64,000 nt of DNA from Elymus sibiricus. Lineage: Eukaryota; Streptophyta; Magnoliopsida; Poales; Poaceae. Shown piece by piece: positions 55,144 through 64,000 of this stretch. How positions within the stretch are numbered: the stretch's first letter is position 1; each line of letters starts with the position of its first letter. The stretch spans positions 436,187,830-436,251,829 of the forward strand of contig CM077663.1 of assembly GCA_039707655.1 (NCBI GenBank), read 5' to 3'. The notes beneath the pieces were generated by a model. That model had not been told where the DNA came from and ran no database searches. It worked only from the letters and a program-made list of their open reading frames with translations. A program made the position numbers and the translations under genes.

Positions 55144-57118
55144 ACGACCACATACACACGCGTCGGCGGCCACTCCGGCCCTGATGAACACAAAACCCCG
55201 CCGGCCACTACCCGGTGCCGGTGCCCACCTCGCTCTCCCCTCTCATGATGCCGCAGGTTTCCCTCCCCGCCTCCTTTTCTTCGTCGGGTTCTCCCACACC
55301 GCCCCACCTCGCCCTCTGGTCCATCGTCGTGCCATGGTGGTCGGCACTGCGTTCGGCCCCATCATCCAGGGGGACGGGCCGGCCGTCGGTGGGATGATGC
55401 AGCCGCCATCTGCGCCGGCACCGTGACAGACAACTGGGGGTGCGCAGGCGGCACAGAAGGCGAGACGGCACGCTTCGCCCCTCCCCCGCTGCCTCCTAGG
55501 CGGAGGCCCAAGGTCCTCCCCACCTATCGCCCGCCGAACTCCCACATCCCCGCGGCGCTCATCGGATGCTGCTACAACTATGGAGACGAGCGGCACATCT
55601 CGGTGGACTACAAGAATGAGACGATTTGCATGCGTTGCGGTGATTGGGGGCACACATCGTGGGGCTGCTTGCTGATACGTCTCCAACGTATCCACTTTTC
55701 CAAACTCTTTTGCCCTTGTTTTGGACTCTAATTTGCATGATTTGAATGGAACTAACCCGGACTGACGCTGTTTTCAGCAGAATTGCCTTGGTGTTATTTT
55801 TGTGCAGAAATAAAAGTTCTCGGATTGACCTGAAAATTTACGGAGAATATTTTTGGAATTAATAAAAAATATTGGCGAAAGAATCAACTGCAGGGAGCCC
55901 ACCACCTGGCCACAAGCCAGGGGGCGCGCCCACCCCCCTAGGGCGTGCCCCTGTGGCTTGTGGGCCCCCTGTTGCTCCTCCGACCTCGTTTCCACTCCTA
56001 TATATTCCTATTCGGGGAGAAAAAATCAAGAAGAAGAGTTCATCGCGTTTTACGATACGGAGCCGCCGCCACCTCATGTTCTTCCTCTTGAGGGCAGATC
56101 TGGAGCCTGATTTGGGCTCCGGAGAGGGGAAATCGACGCCGTCGTCATCACCAACCATCCTTCATCACCAATTTCATGATGCACTACGCCGTTCGTGAGT
56201 AATTCCATCGTAGGCTTGCTGGACGGTGATGGGTTGGATGAGATTTACCATGTAATCGAGTTAGTTTTGTTAGGGTTTGATCCCTAGTATCCACTATGTT
56301 CTGAGATTGATGTTGCTATGACTTTGCTATGCTTAATGCTTGTCACTAGGGCCCGAGTGCCATGATTTCAGATCTGAACCTATTATGTTTTCATGAATAT
56401 ATGTGTGTTCTTGATCCTATCTTGCAAGTTGTAGACACCTATTACGAGTTATGATCCGCATCCCCCAGGGTGACAATAACTGGGATTCTTTCCGGTGATT
56501 ACCGTAATTTGAGGAGTTCATGTATTCACTAAGTGCTAATGCTTTGGTCCGGTTCTCTATTAAAAGGAGGCCTTAATATCCCTTAGTTTCCAATAGGACC
56601 CCGCTGCCACGGGAGGGTAGGACAAAAGATGTCATGCAAGTTCTTTTCCATAAGCACGTATGACTATATATGGAATACATACCTACATTACATTGATGAA
56701 TTGGAGCTAGTTCTGTGTCACCCTATGTTATAACTGTTGCATGATGAATGCCATCCGACATAATTATCCATCACTGATCCATTGCCTACGAGCTTTTCCA
56801 TATTGATCTTTGCTAAGTTACTTTTCCGTTGCTACTGTTACAATCACTACAATACCGCTACTGTCACTTTGCCATCGTTACCGTTACTTCCATACTACTT
56901 TGCTACTGAATACTTTGCTGCTGATATTAAGTCTTTCAGGTGTGGTTGAATTGACACCTCAGCTGCTAATACTCGAGAATATTCTTTGGCTCCCCTTGTG
57001 TCGAATCAATAAATCTGGGTTGAATACTCTACCCTCGAAAACTGTTGCGATCCCCTATACTTGTGGGTTATCACTTGCACCGCCGCAACCGCTCTTCGAA
57101 GGAGCAGCATGGGCGGAT
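55144..57118 (+). pseudogene. Retroelement-type zinc-knuckle fragment, copy 2, interrupted by a solo LTR
   Basis: It reads CMRCGDWGHTSWGC, an intact C-x2-C-x4-H-x4-C zinc knuckle, preceded by a degenerate first knuckle (CCYNYGDERHISVD). The solo LTR at 55673-57073 splits it just after GC-L. The tail HRRNRSSKEQHGR follows at 57079. No start or catalytic domain was seen, so it is a remnant. Confidence 0.65.
55673..57073 (+). mobile_element. Solo LTR (family 2) with 5-bp target duplication
   Basis: It begins tgatacgtctccaacgtatc and ends cttgtgggttatca, flanked by cttgc (55668-55672 and 57074-57078). Removing it restores the match to the zinc-knuckle fragment of block 1. No internal retroelement genes are present, so it is a solo LTR. 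The start and end resemble family 1, but the body differs. Confidence 0.92.
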
Positions 57119-58909
57119 TGATGACCCACAAGTATAGGTGATCAATCATAGTCCTTTCTATAAGTAAGAGTGTCGAACCCAACGAGTAGCAGAAGGAACT
57201 GATAAGCAGTTTCAGCAAGGTATTCTCTGCAATTATTGCAGTAACGATGATAGATAGTTTTGTAGCAAGATAATTCATAACAAGTGACAAGTAATAATAG
57301 TAGCAAGTGTACATAGGTGTTATTCTGTTTTATGTCATTTTACCTAGGAGGGAGGACTAGGTCCTATGAGAGAGAAGTTTTTCTGGTTTATATTAACTTG
57401 CATGATCGATTAGGATGATTATTATTATGATGTTTTTTTGTTTTATGAGATTTTAACTTGGTATGATTAAGATGATGATGAGTTGTTAGATGAGTAAGAT
57501 GATGATGAGTTATATGACATATATTTGATTAAAGTGGATGGATGCAAGTGATCATGTTGAATTAGAGGAAAAAATTAAATGGAAAACACAAAATGAAAAG
57601 GAAAAATAAACAATGAAGCCTTAACCGCTAAACCTTTAGTCCCGGTTGGTGTTACCAACCGGGACCAAAGGTCCCCATGCCCTGGCGCGCGCTGTCGGCC
57701 ACGTGGCCAGGGTTTAGTCTCGGTTCGTAGCCAACCGGGACTAAAGGCTTGGACCCTTTAGTCTCTATACTTTAGTCCCGGTTGGGGAACTGGGACTAAA
57801 GGCCCTTCCCAACCGGCCGGGACTATTGGCCTATTTTCTACTAGTGCAGGAATATAGCTCAATCCTTTTTGTAGCAAAGGACAGGCCTGAAAGTACTCTT
57901 ATAAGAAGCAAGCACTCCCGAGGACACATGGGAATTTCCTTCTAGTCATGTTCATCATGTTGAGTTGATTCGCGTCCGTTACTTTGATAATATGATATGT
58001 GGGTGGACCGGTGCTAAGGTGTTGTTGATACTTGAGCAACCAACCCACTTATGATTACCCCCTCTCGCAAGCATACGCAACTATGAAAGAAGAATTAAGA
58101 TAAATATAACCATAGCATCAAACGTGTGGATCCAAATCAACCCCTTATGGAGTAATGCATAAACTAGGGTTTAATCATCTATCACCCTGGCAACCCATCA
58201 TCTACTTATTACTCCACAATGCCTTCCCTTAGGCCCATAACATGGTGAAGTGTCTTGTAATCGACATTCACATGAAACCGCTAAGATAAGCAACAACATA
58301 CATATCATCAAAATATCGAACGAATACCAAATTCACATGATTACATATAGCAAGACTTCTCCCATGTCCTCAGGAACAAAAGTAACTACTCACACATCAT
58401 CAACTTGTTCATGATCATAGGTGTAATAAATATTATTAAGGATCTGAACATAATATTTTTCACCAAGTAAACCAACAAGCATCAACTACGAGATGTAATC
58501 AACACTACTAGTAACCCACAGGTACCAATCTGAGGTTTTGAGACAAATATTGAATACAAGAGGTTAACTCGGGTCTGAGATGAGATGGTGCTGGTGAAGA
58601 TGTTGATGAAGATTGGTCCTCCCATGAAGGAGGAAGCGTTGGTGATGACGATGGCTTCGATCTCCCCCTCCCGGAGAAAAGTTTCCCGGTAGAATCGCTC
58701 TGACGGAGAGCAAAACGGCCTCTGCCCATGTTTCTGCCTCGAGACGGCGGTGCTCCGTCCTGAAAGTCTCTCCTTATTTTTTTATAGACCAAAACACACC
58801 TTATAGCAGAAGAGGGAGGCCGGGGGACCTGGGAGGGGCCCACAAGCTAACAGGGCGCGCCCAGGGGGGAGGGGCCCACAAGCTAACAGGGCACGTGGCC
58901 CCCCTCAGG
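57119..58909 (-). mobile_element. LTR (family 1) with a nested CACTA fragment, end truncated
   Basis: It starts tgatgacccacaagtatagg and carries the reverse complement of the solo LTR at 1896-3412, including 'aacactactagtaacccaca' and 'ggtaccaatctgaggtt' (58503-58537). It is cut by the CACTA fragment at 57309-57848. It is truncated near 58909, where array-core flank begins. The end of the LTR holds a short direct repeat, ggggcccacaagctaacagg (58836 and 58872). Confidence 0.85.
57309..57848 (-). mobile_element. CACTA fragment with 'tttagtcccggtt' repeats
   Basis: The right end ...ttttctactagtg (57848) is a CACTA terminus, with subterminal 'tttagtcccggttgg' and 'aaccgggactaaagg' at 57634-57825. 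The left side (57309-57540) is the reverse complement of 13007-13205 in the CACTA-A region. The other terminus is missing, so the element was truncated before or at insertion. Confidence 0.75.
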
Positions 58910-61594
58910 TATATGGATTTCAAATCTAGTTTCCCGTAAGTTTTGTGTGCACGACTACATACGGATGGCCGGTGGACACAATCCGGTAAAACAAGAGCGA
59001 CCAAGACACGGGAACTATATGGACCTACTAGTTGAAATCCAAGTGTGCGTGGCACAAACCCCGCTCAAACCATCAGGTAGACGGTCCGGTAAAACAAGAG
59101 AGACTGAGATGAGGTCTATGGACGAACGAAGCTTAATGGATGCAATGATTCAAAAAAGAGTCGAGCATCGCGGAGCTAGCTTATTGAAATGATCTATCGG
59201 ATAAAACAAGAGCGACCGAGACAGGCAGTATGGACCGACGAAACTTAATGAAAAGAGTCAAAAATAGGGGCGTCATCAGTTGGCAGTTAACTTGACCGGT
59301 TATGCCTGGTTTCATATGTACGTAGCTGAAATTCTAGTTATGAGCTAAGCGTTGATATGCGCGCTGCATGTAGTTGAGATCCCAATAGGTGCCACAAACC
59401 CCGCTCAAAGCATCGGGTGGACAGCCCGATGCAACAAGAGTGACCGAGACACGGGCAGTATATAGACCAACAAAGAGCGACCGAATCGGGCAGTATGGAT
59501 CGAAGAAGTCCGATAAAACAAGAGCGACCGAGACGGGTAGTATAGACCGATGAAGCGTAATGCAATGATTCAAAAAAGAGCCGAGCACCATGTAGCTAAT
59601 GAAGTTATGTGGATAAAAGAACAGCGACCGAGACGGACAGTATCAAAAAAGAGTCAAGCGGTCAGTAATGCTCCCTTTGTGAAGATATAAAGTGTCGCTA
59701 TGAAATTTATCTGACCATCATAAGCATATTAGTTCAGCTTATGTTAGGCAGAGAAGCTTCATAGGGACAATCATATCTTCCACAAACGGTGCAATGATGA
59801 ACTTAGCTTACTGGTTCTGGACGAGGAGGCAATTTAAACTGGTCCCGTTGCTCCTCAAGTAGAGAGGTCGGACTAAACACAAGTCCAAGGTCATAAGTTC
59901 GCCGAGTTCTTTCTATCGGGAACTCGGCAAATATATGGCCCCTGGCATTCCAATTACGAAAATAAAAATAGAAAAATGTTTGCCGAGTTGCCGTTAGTCA
60001 AAATCCGGCAAACGAAGGCCGCCGTCACGGCTTCGTCCATTGCTACCAGACGTGGCCCGCATGTCAGTGTTCGCCGAGTTGTTTCTGTCGGGAACTCGGC
60101 AAACTATTGTGTTCGCCGGTTTTTTTTTTTGTTCGCCGAGTCGTTTTTCGTTACAACCTGGCAAACGACACTGCTCTGCCGAGTTACGAATTACCGCCGA
60201 GTTCATGTTCGGATCAAACTCGGCAGATAGAAATTCGCCGAGTGCCCGAGAGAATGCACTCGGCGAAGAATTGGAACTCGAGACAAAACACGATTCTAGT
60301 AGTATATTAACTATGTAGGTGGATCAGATACCATGAGTAAAACTTATGACAACAGATATATATAGGCATACATGACAACCTAAATGGTAACAGTTTTTGC
60401 AAACAAATATTTCCTCCGTTCTAAAATATAAGGCGTTTTGCCAAATGTGGCGAAAAAAAAATGGGGTAACTAGTGTCGCAACAAATTGGTAAATTTATGT
60501 GGTAAAATGTGCAGTTTACCCTCAAACTATTTTGCATGGTAGATATTGTCTTCGCCTAACTAGTCTAAATATAGATTTTATATGAATCGAATTTACTACA
60601 TAATTAATTTTTAAGGGGACCGTTGCTGCTCGCCCGTCCCCTTCATGCTATGCTTGAGGACAAAGCTCTAAGCTGTGATGTGCTTGAGGAAAAGCTCTAA
60701 TTCGACGTGTCATGTGCGCTCCTTTCACGTGGTGAATTTCGCCATCAACGCTCCGTCTGTTTGCCGTGGTGCGCCTCCGCTACCAGCTGGCCCCTCCGGT
60801 GCACAACGACGCCAACAACGATATCGTATATTATTATCCTGCCATCAGAGGAGGACCACCGTTGTTCAGTGATTCTCGAGCGTTCATTTGGGTTGCTAGG
60901 GGCGATGCTGCTCTTGGCACCACAAGCTTTTCGATCAATCTAGGTGCCTGTCACCTTCTTAGATAGCGACCGCCCCCATATACATGCTATCACACATGTG
61001 AGTAGGCTCATGAGCATCATACATTTGGGGTCCTTGTTTGGCTGAAATTTTCACAACCGTATGTTTGTTCTTTTTGCATTAGTCATTTGGATGGACATTC
61101 AATCACATGCTAATATATTTTCTCCGTTTTAAAATGTAAGACGTTTTGTCGAGGAAATATGAACATTAAAAACTTGATAAGTTCAAGAATGACGACAAAG
61201 CAAATATCTTCAAGCATCTTGATTATATATAGGAGACCGGATAACTTTGGCTCAGTTAACACATACTATATGTAAGATGAGCATGTCATATTTTAGAGAA
61301 GGAGCACAGTTTCATTATTTTACTAATAAAGTGTATAATTGTTCTTTGGATGTGGTTCAGAAAAATTCTCCCCATTATATTCGTGTTAGTTCGGAAGGAC
61401 TACCGATTACCGAACATATCCTGGACAAGCATCGGCCGTTTTCAAATTAATGAAACGAAACCAAAAGAAATATGCTGACCGGACATGTGCTTATATTAGA
61501 TGCAATTATTAAATGTAGTGGTAGAGACCTCCAAGGCTCCATTAGCCCTGTCCCATTGAAAGAGGCACATGGGCAATCAGTTGCCACAACCTTT
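58910..61594 (+). repeat. Single copy of the array core (right-hand locus)
   Basis: It is closely similar to 19262-21960, starting tatatggatttcaaatctag and including the degenerate 100-bp sub-repeats, the 500-bp segment that the array units lack, and the 'gccgag' block (59896-60305). It ends at gccacaacctttt (61594), where Copia LTR sequence follows after a deletion. It has no tandem copies. Confidence 0.9.
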
Positions 61595-63227
61595 TGATGT
61601 AGTCGAACGTCTTCGCGATCCAAATCGCAAGCCGTCCCGCGATCCAATTACGATCTAGTGCCGAACGAACGGCACCTCCGCGTTCAGCACACGTACAGCT
61701 CGATGACGATCTCCGCCTTCTTGATCCAGCAAGAGGGGCGGAAAGGTAGATGAGTTCTCCGGCAGCACGACGGCGTGGTGGCGGTGGTGGTGAACTAATC
61801 CGGCAGGGCTTCGTCGAGCTCTACCGAACTAATCTAGACGAAGAAGACGATCTATGGAGGAGAGGGCAGCACGTGGCTTTTCACGTGGTGGCTGCCCTCA
61901 AAACCTCCACTATATATAGGAGGAAGGGGTAGGTGGGCTTGCCTTGGCCCCTCCTCCAAGGAGGAGAGGTTCGGCCGAAGTAGAGGGAGAGTCCACCTCC
62001 CAAAAGGGAGGTCGACACCCTTGGGAGGACTCCTCCTCCACCTCCTCTCTCGAGTTTGGCGCATGGGCCTCTTGGGGCTGGCTGCCCAAGCCCACCAGGG
62101 GCTGGTGCGCCACCTCCTAGGCCCATGTGCCCCCCCGGGGTGGGTGGGCCCCTCCCGGTGGACCCCCGGAACCCTTTCGGCACTCCCGGTACAATACCGG
62201 AAATCCCCGAAACTATTCCGGAACCAAAAATACCACTGTTCTATATATAAATCTTTACCTCCGGACCATTTCGGAGCTCCGCGTGACGTCCAGGATCTCA
62301 TCCGGGACTCCGAACAACCTTCGGTTACCAACACATATAACTCAATAATACCGAAACGTCACCGAACCTTAAGTGTGCACACCCTGCGGGTTCGAGAACT
62401 ATGTAAACATGACCGAGACACTCTCCGGTCAATAACCAATAGCGGGACCTGGATGCCGATATTGGTTCCTACATATTCTACGAAGATCTTTATCGGTTGA
62501 ATCTCTATGTCAAGGATTCATTTAATCTCGTATGTTGTTCCCTTTGTCCATCGGTATGTTACTTGCCCGAGATTCGATCGTCGGTATCTCCATACCTAGT
62601 TCAATCTCGTTACCAGCAAGTCTCTTTACTAGTTCCGTAATACAAGATCCCGTGACTAACTCTTTAGTCACCTTGCTTGCAAGCTTTTTGTGATGTTGTA
62701 TTACCGAGTGGGCCCAGAGATACCTCTCTGTCATACGGAGTGACAAATCCCAGTCTCGATCCACGTCAACCCAACAGACACCCTCGGAGATACCTGTAGA
62801 GCACCTTTATAGTTACCCAGTTATGTTGCGACGTTTGATACACACAAGGTACTCCTTCAGTGTCAGTGAGTTACATGATCTCATGGTCATAGGAACATAT
62901 ACTTGACATGCAGAAAATAGTAGCAATAAACTGACACGATCACATGCTACGTTCATAGTTTGGGTCTTGTCGATCACATCATTCTCCTAATGGTGTGATC
63001 CCGTTCTCAAATGAAAACTCTTGTCTATGCCCAGGAAACCTTGACCATCTTTGATTAACGAGCTAGTCCATTAGAGGCTTACTAGGGACAGTGTGTTGTC
63101 TATGTATCCACACATGTATTTTAGTTTCCAATCGATACAATTCTAGCATGGATAATAAACGATTATCACGAAGAAGGAAATATAATAATAACTATTTTAT
63201 TATTGCCTCTAGGGCATATTTCCAACA
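61595..63227 (-). repeat. LTR of Copia element 2, truncated at its outer end
   Basis: It matches the LTRs of Copia element 1 from 'gatgtagtcgaacgtcttc' (38935 equivalent) to ccaaca at 63227. The outer 140-odd bp are missing: the array core is joined to it directly. It keeps the 26-bp stretch that the left LTR of element 1 lost. Confidence 0.9.
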
Positions 63228-63277
63228 GTCTCCCACTTGCACTAGAGTCAATAATCTAGCTCACATCACTATGTGAT

Positions 63278-64000
63278 TTACATTGTAATGAATCTAACAC
63301 CCATACAGTTCTGGTGTTGATCATGTTTCGCTCGTGAAAGAGGCTTAGTCAACGGGTCTGCAACATTCAGATCCGTGTGCACTTTGCAAATACTTATGTC
63401 ATCCTCCTTGATATAATCGCGGATGGAATTGAAGCATCGCTTTATGTGTCTGGTCCTCTTGTGAAACCTTGGTTCCTTGGCTAGAGCAATGGCACCAGTG
63501 TTGTCACAGAACAGAGTCATTGGATCCAGTGCACTAGGCACAACTCCAAGATCTGTCATGAACTCCTTCGTCCAGACACCTTCTTTAGCCGCCTCCGAGG
63601 CAGCTATGTACTCCGCTTCGCATGTATAATCAGCTACCACGCTTTGCTTGGAACTGCACCAGCTTACTGCACCCCGATTGAGAATAAATATGTATCCGGT
63701 TTGAGACTTAGAATCATCCGGATCAGTGTCAAAGCTTGCATCGACGTAACCCTTTACGACGAGCCCTTTATCACCTCCATATACGAGAAACATTTCCTTA
63801 GTCCTTTTCAGGTACTTCAGAATATTCTTGACCGATGTCCAGTGTTCCATTCCTGGATCACTTTGAAACCTTCCCGCCATACTTATGGCAAGGATGATAT
63901 CAGGTCTTGTGCACAGCATTGCATACATGATTGAGCCTATGGTTGAAGCATAGGGGACGGCACTCATCTTTTCTCTATCTTCTACAGTCACTGGGCATTG
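63278..64000 (-). pseudogene. Copia element 2 RNase H part, runs off the window
   Basis: The minus-strand frame from the window edge reads MTVEDREKMSAVPYASTIGS, then VKGYVDASFDTDPDDSKSQT, CEAEYIAASEAAKEG and HIKRCFNSIRDYIKEDD, ending FITM. This is the reverse transcriptase C-terminus and RNase H domain, near-identical to element 1 (41387-40590). The acidic residues of RNase H (VDAS, EAEY, CDNTG) are kept and no stop is seen in the visible part. Whether the whole element is intact cannot be judged here. Confidence 0.85.

Larger units (their letters stand above)
54921..58909 (+). repeat. Duplicated block, copy 2, enlarged by later insertions
   Basis: It has the same order as block 1: RSH1 3' flank (54921-55143), zinc-knuckle remnant (55144-55672 and 57074-57118), reversed LTR (57119-58909). 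Two insertions enlarge it: a solo LTR (55673-57073) and a CACTA fragment (57309-57848). The zinc-knuckle to LTR boundary (gagcagcatgggcgg then tgatgaccc) is the same in both blocks, so the LTR was in place before duplication. Confidence 0.85.

Overview
This is a repeat-dominated stretch of a plant nuclear genome, almost certainly a Triticeae grass (wheat, Aegilops or barley group). Reasons: LTRs of the Angela/BARE/WIS Copia type, several CACTA (En/Spm) families with grass-type subterminal repeats, nested solo LTRs with clean target-site duplications, and one ordinary gene whose product matches the barley RSH1 type of RNase T2 homologue. No tRNA, rRNA, bacterial or organellar feature was seen.

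Layout. 1-5021: a broken Copia element (primer-binding site at 1572) split by a solo LTR at 1896-3412 flanked by the direct repeat tggta. 5022-13725: a CACTA element on the minus strand with a decayed TnpA/Ulp1-type gene and a small viroplasmin-domain ORF. A second, non-autonomous CACTA (6365-9011, target duplication tat) is nested in it and carries a cryptic four-exon gene. 13729-18625: part of another CACTA on the plus strand, also with a TnpA/Ulp1-type gene. 18625-38791: a 190-bp repeat fragment, the 3' end of a second RSH1 copy (pseudogene), one divergent core copy, then five head-to-tail units of about 3.31 kb (22176-38791). 38792-47626: a complete but dead Copia element on the minus strand. 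47627-52100: low-copy-looking DNA with two hairpin MITEs, a LINE remnant, a CACTA end and an LTR fragment. 52186-53242: the RSH1-like gene, three exons. 53349-58909: two copies of a block made of RSH1 3' flank, zinc-knuckle remnant and LTR; the second copy is enlarged by a solo LTR and a CACTA fragment. 58910-61594: a single copy of the array core. 61595-64000: a second copy of the Copia element, running off the window.

The main story is segmental duplication around RSH1. The order 'RSH1 3' end, core repeat, Copia' occurs twice: at 18.8-47.6 kb, where the core has expanded into the array, and at 53.2-64 kb, where it is single. The expansion junction lies 36 bp inside the Copia LTR, so the array grew after that insertion. 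The only host gene with an apparently intact reading frame, RSH1-like, lacks both catalytic histidines of the RNase T2 family, so it is probably not a nuclease. The most novel-looking item is the spliced 63-codon frame inside the nested CACTA element.
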